Of a stretch of 46,396 bases of DNA, positions 16,620 through 24,076 are shown in pieces. A model generated the notes under the pieces. It saw only the letters and a list, made by a program, of their open reading frames with translations. It did not search any database and was not told the origin of the DNA. Position numbers and translations under genes: made by a program. The first letter of the stretch is position 1. Every line of letters begins with the position of its first letter. Source of the DNA: Martinezella miluonensis (GTDB lineage: Bacteria; Pseudomonadota; Alphaproteobacteria; Rhizobiales; Rhizobiaceae); contig NZ_FMAH01000050.1 of NCBI RefSeq assembly GCF_900094545.1, positions 1-46,396 of the forward strand, written 5' to 3'.

Positions 16620-17750
16620 ATGAGCGAGAGCTTTCAGTTTCAATTGAAGAAAACCGATGGCGGCGCGCGCCTCGGCGAAGTCTCAATGCCGCGCGGGACG
16701 ATCCGCACGCCGGCCTTCATGCCTGTCGGCACGGTCGGCACCGTCAAGGCCATGTACCTCGATCAGGTGCGCGAGACGGGTGCCGATATCATACTCGGTA
16801 ATACCTATCATCTGATGCTGCGCCCGACCGCCGAGCGTGTCGCCCGCTTGGGCGGCCTGCACCAGCTGATCCGCTGGCCGCATCCGATCCTCACCGATTC
16901 CGGCGGTTTTCAGGTGATGTCGCTCTCAGGTCTGCGCAAGCTGGACGAGCAGGGCGTCACCTTCAAATCGCATGTCGATGGCAGCCTGCATCACATGTCG
17001 CCGGAGCGGTCGATCGAGATCCAAGGACTGCTCGATTCCGACATCCAGATGCAGCTCGATGAGTGCGTCGCCTTGCCGGCGACGCCGAAGGACATCGAGC
17101 GCGCCATGGAAATGTCGCTGCGCTGGGCGGAGCGCTGCAAGGTGGCTTTCGGCAACCAGCCCGGCAAGGCGATGTTCGGCATCGTGCAGGGCGGCGATGT
17201 TCCGGAGCTTCGTGTCCGGTCCGCGCAGGCGCTGAGCAGCATGGACTTGAAGGGCTATGCGGTCGGCGGCCTTGCCGTTGGCGAGCCGCAGGAAGTCATG
17301 CTGCGCATGCTCGAGATCACTCTTCCTGAGCTGCCGACGGAGAAGCCGCGTTACCTGATGGGCGTCGGCACGCCGGACGACATCCTGAAGTCCGTCGCAC
17401 GCGGCATCGACATGTTCGATTGCGTGATGCCGACCCGCTCGGGCCGTCATGGATTGGCCTTCACCCGGCGCGGCAAGGTGAATATCCGCAATGCTCGCCA
17501 TGCCGAAGACATGCGCCCGCTGGACGAACAGTCGAATTGCCCGGCTTCGCGTGATTATTCGCGCGCTTATCTGCATCATCTCGTCCGTGCAAACGAAGCG
17601 CTCGGCGGCATGCTGCTCTCCTGGCACAATCTCGCCTATTACCAGGAACTGATGCAGGGCATCCGCCAGGCGATCGCCGAAGGCCGCTTCGCTGATTTCA
17701 TGGCCGAAACGCAGGAGAACTGGGCGAGAGGCGATCTCGAGCCAGTCTAA
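16620..17750 (+). CDS. tgt: tRNA-guanine transglycosylase (Tgt), lacking two zinc cysteines
   Basis: Exchanges guanine-34 for preQ1 in GUN-anticodon tRNAs, the step before QueA. The TIM-barrel enzyme has 376 residues. The general-acid aspartate D93 lies in LTDSGGFQVMSL, and nucleophile D267 in MFDCVMPTRSGRHG. The structural zinc site of bacterial Tgt is CxCxxC plus a histidine. By spacing from the nucleophile, the three cysteine positions are 305, 307 and 310. Here they are Ser, Cys and Ser (SNCPAS); the histidine (H336, SWHNL) is kept. The rest of the zinc-domain helix, RDYSRAYLHHL, is conserved. The enzyme is probably functional but with altered or no zinc binding. Confidence 0.95.
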   Translation: MSESFQFQLKKTDGGARLGEVSMPRGTIRTPAFMPVGTVGTVKAMYLDQVRETGADIILGNTYHLMLRPTAERVARLGGLHQLIRWPHPILTDSGGFQVMSLSGLRKLDEQGVTFKSHVDGSLHHMSPERSIEIQGLLDSDIQMQLDECVALPATPKDIERAMEMSLRWAERCKVAFGNQPGKAMFGIVQGGDVPELRVRSAQALSSMDLKGYAVGGLAVGEPQEVMLRMLEITLPELPTEKPRYLMGVGTPDDILKSVARGIDMFDCVMPTRSGRHGLAFTRRGKVNIRNARHAEDMRPLDEQSNCPASRDYSRAYLHHLVRANEALGGMLLSWHNLAYYQELMQGIRQAIAEGRFADFMAETQENWARGDLEPV

Positions 17751-17994
17751 TCGCCGACACTGGCGAGTTGACAGTTTGCGTTCGCTTGTCTGTCAGGCGA
17801 TTTCGCGCTATCGACGAACCGTCGGAAAAGGCAGGGTCGGTTTCGGTAAGCCCGACCCCTTCCATTCGGAAGCTCTGCTCCACGCCATTGGCGTGAGAAC
17901 CCACGACGCGGAACTTGGCCATTCTGGCCGAGTGTCCCGCGTTGACGTAGGCTTTTGACCGACATGTCTCCGCGGGAAACCCCTTGGAGCTGTC

Positions 17995-18378
17995 ATGAGA
18001 TTGAACCACTTGGATTTGCATGTTCCCGATGTCGCCGCGACCCGGGATTTTCTTGTTGCTGCCTTCGGCCTGACCGAGGTCGAGACGCGCGGTGCAAATG
18101 GTCTCGCCATCCTGCGCGATGATGCCGGACTTGAACTGGTCATCAGCCATCCCATCGAGAAATTCGGCGGCGCTGATACGGTGGCGGTCGGGCGCAATAC
18201 CTATCACATCGGCTTCATCTTACCGTCCCGCGAGGCGGTGGATGCGCAGTATGAGAGGGTCAGGCTGGCGGGTGGCGAGGTCTGGCAGCCGCCTGCCGCC
18301 GTGCGTGGCGGATGGCTGTTCTACTGCTTCGCGCCCGGGCGAATCCTCATCGAAATCGGATGGCGCCAAACCTCTTAA
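17995..18378 (+). CDS. VOC/glyoxalase-fold protein
   Basis: A single-domain vicinal-oxygen-chelate protein of 127 residues. It starts MRLNHLDLHVPDVAATRDFL, with the first metal-ligand-type histidine at residue 4. The fold is completed by HIGFILPSREAVDAQYERV and ends FAPGRILIEIGW, where the final glutamate is the usual last metal ligand. The TTGGAG ribosome site supports the start. The substrate cannot be told from sequence; candidates are glyoxalase-like, dioxygenase-like or fosfomycin-resistance-like activity. It stands alone 244 bp after tgt. Confidence 0.8.
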   Translation: MRLNHLDLHVPDVAATRDFLVAAFGLTEVETRGANGLAILRDDAGLELVISHPIEKFGGADTVAVGRNTYHIGFILPSREAVDAQYERVRLAGGEVWQPPAAVRGGWLFYCFAPGRILIEIGWRQTS

Positions 18379-18675
18379 GGCGTTTGGTAAATCCTTTATT
18401 ATCGATTGATCGCTATCTTTAACGCACATCCTTTTGAGTCGGCTGGAACGGGCTTGCCTCAGGCATTCTCTGTCTTCAGCCATGTCTCGAAATGGCATTG
18501 GTTACAATAAAGCATTGGGAAAAATAGCGAATCGGAATAAATGGTCCATCCGCCTTTGAGAAATATCATTGGCTGATTTGATTGCGTTGCCGCTTGGAAT
18601 TTCAAAAAAATCCAGCTAAAACGCATTTTCTTGATCGATAAGGGCTGTACTACCGAAAATAGGAGGCACTTGCCG

Positions 18676-19581
18676 TTGAGGGCGCAACGCAAATTCGGGA
18701 CATGTCTTTCGGGGCTATTGGTTGTCGGTCTGGCCGCCACCAGCTGCACGACGACACAGAAGACAACACCCACCCCTCGCAATACCACGAAGCCCATTCG
18801 TGCAGCGAAAGTAACGTATAACTACACCGCTAAAGACAAGGATTGTCTTGAACGCGTGATGTATTTCGAATCGCAACATTCCGACCCGGGCGGTTACATG
18901 GCCGTCGGAACGGTCGTGATGAACCGACTGACTTCCGGTGCCTATCCGCCCACGATCTGCGGTGTCGTTTCTCAGGAAAGGCAGTTTGCTCCAGGCTTGA
19001 TGACCAAGGAAGTCAAGGATCAGGCAAAGCCGGATCTGGACGTCGCCGCTTCGGCGATCCTGCGCGGTGAGCGGCACCCCCAGGTGAAGGACGCGATGTT
19101 CTTCCACACCCAGGGTCTGCGGTTCCCCTACGATAACATGCACTATGTCGCGATAGCCGGCGGAAACGCCTTCTATGAGAAGCGCGGTCGGGATGGTGAA
19201 TTGCAGACGCCGGCACCGCTTCCTGCCTACGAAGTCGCGATGAATTACGTATCCAATCAAGGCGGCTCACAGTCTCCGTTCGTTCTGCCGGAAATGCAGC
19301 CGCTGCAGCAGCAGGCCCCGTCCGTCGCGACCTTTACGCCGGTCTCGAACCCGACCGTGAGCATATCGGCCGCGCCGGCGACCATTCCGGCAGCGGTTCC
19401 TATCCCGACGCCGGCGCCCACGTCGATGTCGATTTCGGGGCCGATCACGGATGCGAATGCCTTCGTGGCTCCGACTGCGACACCGATGCCGGTCTCGACA
19501 GTCGTCATTCCGCAGCCGCGCCCGGAATTCCAGGGCACTGGCGCCAATTTTTCGACTACTTCGCCTAGAATTCGCGGCTAG
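18676..19581 (+). CDS. SleB-like cell wall hydrolase, predicted lipoprotein
   Basis: A probable peptidoglycan hydrolase of the SleB/CwlJ (Hydrolase_2) family acting in the periplasm. I place the start at the TTG nine bases after AGGAGG, which gives a lipoprotein signal ending LAATSC, so lipidation at Cys24 is expected. The catalytic domain follows: DCLERVMYFESQHSDPGGYM contains the family glutamate, then VVMNRLTSGAYPPTICGVV. The C-terminal third is low complexity, rich in Pro, Ala, Thr and Val, probably a flexible linker. An ATG 15 codons upstream is possible but has no ribosome site. The AT-rich upstream 297 bp carries no other gene. Confidence 0.82.
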   Translation: MRAQRKFGTCLSGLLVVGLAATSCTTTQKTTPTPRNTTKPIRAAKVTYNYTAKDKDCLERVMYFESQHSDPGGYMAVGTVVMNRLTSGAYPPTICGVVSQERQFAPGLMTKEVKDQAKPDLDVAASAILRGERHPQVKDAMFFHTQGLRFPYDNMHYVAIAGGNAFYEKRGRDGELQTPAPLPAYEVAMNYVSNQGGSQSPFVLPEMQPLQQQAPSVATFTPVSNPTVSISAAPATIPAAVPIPTPAPTSMSISGPITDANAFVAPTATPMPVSTVVIPQPRPEFQGTGANFSTTSPRIRG

Positions 19582-19682
19582 GGCAATTCCAGGAAAAGTG
19601 CGCAGCGGTTTTCCGTCCTGGATTGCGTAAAAACAATAAGTTAGAGCGGTACTCAGATTCCATGGAAAACTGAACCGCTCTA
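19580..19682. repeat. Palindromic intergenic repeat, copy 1 (RIME-like)
   Basis: An approximately 100-bp element with two hairpins. One has GGCAATTCCAGGA-type arms; the other is TAGAGCGGT...ACCGCTCTA. A near-identical copy lies at 27876-27977. It lies directly after the SleB-like gene. Its size, twin-palindrome form and intergenic location match rhizobial intergenic mosaic elements (RIME); the family name is an inference. Confidence 0.75.
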
Positions 19683-19760
19683 GCAAAGCGGTCGCAAACC
19701 AGTAGCCAGCGCGTATCGTCTTCAGCGACGAGCGCGCGGCTTCCCAGCACTTCAAGCTGT

Positions 19761-20180
19761 TCAGATGCCTTGGCTCGCTGTGTTGCGGAGAATCTGCACG
19801 CCGTTGATCTTGTAGCCGCCATCCGGTTGGCGGGTTATCTGATAGATCGCTGTCCAATCTTTCCCGTCTGTGCCGGTGATCATCACCTCCTGATAGACGA
19901 CGGCGCCGTTGTCGATCGCGCGGCTCTTGCCGAAGGCGTAGTTACCGGGATGATAGACCGGCTGATAGGCCTTCTTCACCATGGCAAAGAAGCTGTCCTT
20001 GTCGGGGAAGAGCGCCTTGATGCCGGGTGCCGCGAAGGAATAGGCGGTAGCGGCATCATCATGCAAGAAGGCGCCTATCTGTGCCTGAATCAAGGTCTGG
20101 GCTGTTTGCACAGGATCCTCGGCATGCGCTGTCGAAGCAAGGGCGAGGCATAGAATAGCAGCTAAGGGAAATGCACGCAT
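19761..20180 (-). CDS. DUF4864 secreted protein
   Basis: A 139-residue exported protein with signal peptide MRAFPLAAILCLALASTAHA and a predicted cleavage after AHA. The mature part is a NTF2-like/DUF4864 domain: QIGAFLHDDAATAYSFAAPGIKALFPDKDSFFAMV, then GKDWTAIYQITRQPDGGYKINGVQI. No catalytic function is known for the family. It lies 59 bp downstream of the FabF-like gene on the same strand and may be read from it. Confidence 0.82.
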   Translation of the reverse strand: MRAFPLAAILCLALASTAHAEDPVQTAQTLIQAQIGAFLHDDAATAYSFAAPGIKALFPDKDSFFAMVKKAYQPVYHPGNYAFGKSRAIDNGAVVYQEVMITGTDGKDWTAIYQITRQPDGGYKINGVQILRNTASQGI

Positions 20181-20239
20181 GGGTGACCTCCAGCTATGTG
20201 GAGGTCAGAATAGCGCGCTTCCTGTCACCGCGACAGTGG

Positions 20240-21505
20240 TTACTGCCAGCGGCGGAAGAGGGCGCTGGCATTGACGCCGCCGAAACCGAAGCCGTTGGAG
20301 ATCGCATAGTCCATGGTCATCGGCCGGGCTGTTGCGCCGACGATATCGATGCCCTCGGCCGCTGCATCCGGATCCTGCAAATTGCGGGTTGGCGGGACAA
20401 TTTGGTCGCGCAGCGCCATGATGGTGAAGATCGCTTCCATGCCGCCGGCAGCACCTAGGAGGTGGCCGGTCGCCGCCTTTGTGCCGCTGACGGCGATCGC
20501 GCCATCTCGGCCGAAGACGGTCTTGACGGCCTCCATCTCGCCGCGGTCGCCGACCGGTGTCGACGTAGCATGCGCATTCAGATGCTTGACCTCGGCGGGG
20601 AGAATCCGGGCCTGAGACAGGGCCGCAAGCATGGCCCGCCGAGCGCCGTCGCCATCTTCGGGACCGGCTGTCATGTGATAGGCGTCCGCCGCTGTGCCGT
20701 ACCCCACAAGTTCGGCAAGCGGCGTCGCGCCACGGGCAAGCGCGTGTTCCAATGTCTCGATGACGAGCATGCCGGCGCCTTCGCCCATGACGAAGCCATC
20801 GCGAGCGCTGTCGAACGGGCGGGAAGCTTCCTCCGGCCGATTACTGAAGCCGGTGGAAAGTGCACGCGCGGCGGCAAAGCCTCCGAGGCTCACCTTGTCG
20901 ATGCAGGCTTCCGCTCCTCCGCAAATGGCAACATCGGCCTCGCCGGCGCGGATCAGCCTCGCAGCGTCACCGATGGCCTGGACACTGGCAGCACAGGCCG
21001 TAACCGGCGCACCGAGCGGCCCCTTATATCCATAGCGGATGCTGACCTGGCCGGCGGCGAGATTGACGAGGAAGGAGGGAACGGTGAAGGGCGACAGCCG
21101 TCTGACACCGCGTGTTTCAGCCGTGCGCACCGCATCGGCGATGGCCGGAAAGCCGCCGACACCCGATGCGATCACCGTTGCGGTCCGCTCGAGTTCGCCA
21201 ACATCAGTCGGCTGCCACCCGGCCTGGAGGATGGCTTCCTCGGCAGCCGCCATGGCGAAGAGGATGAAGCGATCCATCTTCTTCTGGTCCTTGACCGGCA
21301 CGTAACGATCGACATCGAAGCCGGCTTCGGCGTCCTCCGCTATATCGAGGACAACGCCGCCGACCTTGGCGGCGAGATCGCCGACCATCTCCCCAGGCAG
21401 AAGCCTGAGGCCGGAGCGCCCCTCAATCAGCCGTTTCCAGCTTGCGTTGACACCCACGCCCAAGGGCGAAACCAGTCCCATGCCGGTGACGACGATACGA
21501 TCCAT
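20240..21505 (-). CDS. Beta-ketoacyl-ACP synthase II-like enzyme
   Basis: Condenses malonyl-ACP with an acyl primer. It is a KAS I/II (FabB/FabF) family protein of 421 residues. The thiolase-fold catalytic triad is complete: Cys171 in VTACAASVQAIGDA, His312 in LNAHATSTPVGD and His348 in GTKAATGHLLGAAG. No acyl carrier protein, fabG or malonyl transferase is adjacent, so it is not the housekeeping fabF locus. It sits 17 bp behind an HxlR-type regulator gene, suggesting a signal-controlled, specialised role in membrane or modified fatty-acid synthesis. Substrate chain length is not predictable. Confidence 0.9.
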   Translation of the reverse strand: MDRIVVTGMGLVSPLGVGVNASWKRLIEGRSGLRLLPGEMVGDLAAKVGGVVLDIAEDAEAGFDVDRYVPVKDQKKMDRFILFAMAAAEEAILQAGWQPTDVGELERTATVIASGVGGFPAIADAVRTAETRGVRRLSPFTVPSFLVNLAAGQVSIRYGYKGPLGAPVTACAASVQAIGDAARLIRAGEADVAICGGAEACIDKVSLGGFAAARALSTGFSNRPEEASRPFDSARDGFVMGEGAGMLVIETLEHALARGATPLAELVGYGTAADAYHMTAGPEDGDGARRAMLAALSQARILPAEVKHLNAHATSTPVGDRGEMEAVKTVFGRDGAIAVSGTKAATGHLLGAAGGMEAIFTIMALRDQIVPPTRNLQDPDAAAEGIDIVGATARPMTMDYAISNGFGFGGVNASALFRRWQ

Positions 21506-21522
21506 ATCTTGCTCCTATTCGG

Positions 21523-22029
21523 TCAGGCGTCGAAGCCCAGAAACCATGCTTTCATCTGGTCGATGCGCTCATGAACCGCGTCGTCGGCCGCAGGCCCCGG
21601 CACGAGGATCGTGTCCTCGGGCTGAAAGGGGCGGCCGGTGACGCGGTCGATGAGAAGCGGGTCGCGGTCTTCGCCGGTATTGGCGTCGGCGAGCCGCACG
21701 GCGATCTCTTCGGGCGGCAGATGCCGATTGCCCCAGGTGAAAAGCGCCATCAGAACGGGGAAGAAGTCGCGGCCCTTGTCGGTCAGCACATATTCGTAGC
21801 GCGGCGGCCGCTCATGATAGAGACGCCGTTCGAACAGACCTTCGTCCGTCAGATGCTTGAGCCGACGCGTCAATATGTTCGGCGCGACGCCGAGACTTTT
21901 CTGGAATTCATCGAACCGGCTCAATCCCTGAAGCGCATCGCGCAGGATCAGAATACTCCACCAGTCACCGACGCTTTCGAGCGCACGGGCAGCGGGGCAT
22001 TTGAAGGTGCTGAAGCTCGTTCTTTGCAT
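21523..22029 (-). CDS. HxlR family transcriptional regulator
   Basis: A winged-helix MarR-like regulator. The HxlR signature runs CPAARALESVGDWWSILILRDALQGLSRFDEFQ, followed by GVAPNILTRRLKHLTDEGLFERR (the recognition helix) and the wing YEYVLTDKGRDFFPVL. Cys11 occupies the conserved N-terminal position that acts as a redox/electrophile sensor in some members. The start at 22029 gives 168 residues; an ATG at 22047 is equally in frame. The inverted repeat at 22049-22073 directly upstream is a likely self-operator, giving control over this gene and the FabF-like gene behind it. Confidence 0.9.
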   Translation of the reverse strand: MQRTSFSTFKCPAARALESVGDWWSILILRDALQGLSRFDEFQKSLGVAPNILTRRLKHLTDEGLFERRLYHERPPRYEYVLTDKGRDFFPVLMALFTWGNRHLPPEEIAVRLADANTGEDRDPLLIDRVTGRPFQPEDTILVPGPAADDAVHERIDQMKAWFLGFDA

Positions 22030-22048
22030 GGGTAGGGCAGATAGCATG

Positions 22049-22073
22049 AGTAACTATCATGATGCAAGTTACT
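22049..22073. promoter_or_regulatory. Candidate HxlR operator
   Basis: AGTAACT (22049-22055) and AGTTACT (22067-22073) are perfect 7-bp inverted repeats around an inner ATCATGAT palindrome. They lie immediately upstream of the HxlR gene. A further half-site-like AAGTAAC occurs near 22091. GTAAC/GTTAC-type dyads are typical of HxlR-family operators. Confidence 0.6.
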
Positions 22074-22107
22074 ATATGGAAGCTTGGATCAAGTAACCCC
22101 CGATGAC

Positions 22108-22139
22108 AAAAAAGCTCGCCTTCCCCTGGAAAGGCGAGC
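22108..22139 (-). terminator. Intrinsic terminator of the ABC exporter operon
   Basis: On the minus strand GCTCGCCTT pairs with AAGGCGAGC across an 8-base loop, followed by six T. It is 34 bp downstream of the stop of the second exporter gene. Confidence 0.92.
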
Positions 22140-22172
22140 CCCGCAGTGGATTGGTTTGTGGCTGAGAGCAGC

Positions 22173-24074
22173 CTAGGTCTGCGATTCCGCCGGTACGGAG
22201 ATCGTCACCTCTTCCTCCGGAATATCGTCGAAGGATGCGTAATTGAGGTTGTAAAGCTTCGAATAGAGCTTGCCGTTCGCCATCAGCTGGTTGTGGTTGC
22301 CGCTTTCGAGAAGCTGGCCGTTTTGCAACACGATGATGCGATCGGCTTCGCGGATGGTGGCCAGACGGTGTGCAATGACAAGGCCCGTGCGGCCTTCCAG
22401 CAGCTTCACCAGCGCCTTCTGGATCAGCATTTCGGTGTAGCTGTCGATATTCGCGGTCGCTTCGTCGAGCACGAGGATCTTGGCATCGGCGACAAGGGCG
22501 CGGGCGAAGCTGACGAGCTGGCGCTGCCCGAGTGAAAGGCCGCCGCCGCGCTCGCCGAGAACGGTGGCGTAGCCATCGGGCAGCTTCATGATGAACTCAT
22601 GCGCGCCAACCGCCTTGGCGGCCTCGATGACTTCCTCGCGCGTCGCCTCTTCCTTGTTGTAGCGAATGTTTTCCAGCACCGAGCCAGTGAAGAGGAATGG
22701 TTCCTGCAGCACCATTGCGATCTGTCGGCCAAGCGAATCCTGGGTGAGGGACCGCACATCATGGCCGCCGACCAGTACCTGACCTTCCTGCACGTCGTAG
22801 AAGCGATGGATGAGCGCCATGGAGCTGGACTTGCCCGAACCGGTCGGGCCGATCAGCGCCACGGTCTCCCCGGGATTGACCTTGAAGCTGACATTCTTCA
22901 GCACCGGATGCTTTGGATTGTAGCCGAAGACGACATCGCGGAACTCGACGGAGCCATCCATAGCGCGCGAAAGCTCCTTGGCGTCGGGCGCATCCTTGAT
23001 GTCGATCGGAACATCCAGCACCTCCGTCAAGCGCTGGCCCGAAGCCATGGCGCGCTGCATGACCGAATACTGCATGGTCAAGGAACGGATCGGATCGAAG
23101 AAGCGCTGAATGTAGAACAGGAAGGCGACCATGATGCCGACATCGAGCTTGTGGTTCAGAACCATCGAGCCGCCGACGATGATGACGATCGCCATCGCCA
23201 TGCCGGTCAGGGTATCGACGATTGGGACCATGACCTGGGCATAGCGTGCCGCGGTCAGATGCGATTGCAGATTGGCATGCGCCTTGTCGTCGAAAAGAGC
23301 GAAATTGACGTCTTGCCGATGCATGCCCTGGACTGCGCGCACGCCGTGGATCGCTTCCGCCAGCGCGCCATTGGTGACGGAATTTGTCTCATGCGCGTTC
23401 ATGAAGGCGACGCGCGCCTTCGGCAGCCAGAACAGCCGGACGATGAAGAGGATCGGCATGACGGAAAGCGTCAGTAGACCGAGCCGGAAATCGAGCGACA
23501 ACATGACGACGACGATGCCGAAGAGCAGGGCAATGTCGCCGACGGAAAGCACGGACGTTTCAAGGAATTCCTGCATGGAGTTGACGTCGCCTTGCAGGCG
23601 AGACATCAACCGGCCGACTTCCGTCTTGTCCATGAAGGAGAGCGAGACGCGCTGCAGATGCGCGAACATCGCCCGACGCATGTCGAACAACACTTCTTCG
23701 GCGACCTGGCCGACATAGGTCTCCTGCACGTAGCTTGCGCCGTAATTGACGAGGATCGCCGCCGCGAAGATTGCCAATGAAACCCAGAGTGCCGAATAAT
23801 CGATGGCGCCAGGCGCCATGGCATTGTCGATCGCGTGACGGATGACCAGCGGAATGACGATCTGCGACGCCGTGAACAGCAGCACCGCAACCACGGAAAT
23901 ATAGACCTGGCGGCGATAGGGGCTGACGAAGGCCCAGATGCGGCGAATGATCTTGCTGTCGAAGACCTTGCCGAAGATTTCCTCTTCGACGCGATGCGAA
24001 CCGACCACAGCGCGGGGAGGGCGACGCCCATCCTCGCGCACATCGTTGCGCTCGGTTTCGGTAACTTCCGACAT
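22173..24074 (-). CDS. ABC exporter half-transporter, catalytic-NBD subunit
   Basis: A 633-residue fused TMD-NBD of the type IV ABC exporter family (MsbA/MdlB-like), inner membrane. The six-helix domain runs to about residue 340. In the nucleotide domain Walker A is GPTGSGKSS (409-417). The signature is LSLGQ (513-517), which departs from LSGGQ, and Walker B is ILVLDEAT with the catalytic glutamate E538. The H-loop is VIAHRLAT. It follows the partner gene by 2 bp. The substrate is not readable; drugs, lipids or peptides are all possible. Confidence 0.93.
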   Translation of the reverse strand: MSEVTETERNDVREDGRRPPRAVVGSHRVEEEIFGKVFDSKIIRRIWAFVSPYRRQVYISVVAVLLFTASQIVIPLVIRHAIDNAMAPGAIDYSALWVSLAIFAAAILVNYGASYVQETYVGQVAEEVLFDMRRAMFAHLQRVSLSFMDKTEVGRLMSRLQGDVNSMQEFLETSVLSVGDIALLFGIVVVMLSLDFRLGLLTLSVMPILFIVRLFWLPKARVAFMNAHETNSVTNGALAEAIHGVRAVQGMHRQDVNFALFDDKAHANLQSHLTAARYAQVMVPIVDTLTGMAMAIVIIVGGSMVLNHKLDVGIMVAFLFYIQRFFDPIRSLTMQYSVMQRAMASGQRLTEVLDVPIDIKDAPDAKELSRAMDGSVEFRDVVFGYNPKHPVLKNVSFKVNPGETVALIGPTGSGKSSSMALIHRFYDVQEGQVLVGGHDVRSLTQDSLGRQIAMVLQEPFLFTGSVLENIRYNKEEATREEVIEAAKAVGAHEFIMKLPDGYATVLGERGGGLSLGQRQLVSFARALVADAKILVLDEATANIDSYTEMLIQKALVKLLEGRTGLVIAHRLATIREADRIIVLQNGQLLESGNHNQLMANGKLYSKLYNLNYASFDDIPEEEVTISVPAESQT

Positions 24075-24076
24075 CG

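Noticed and set aside
17747..17994. Short frames in the gap between tgt and the VOC gene
   Set aside because: No ribosome sites and no recognisable composition; the gap has no clear terminator or dyad either.
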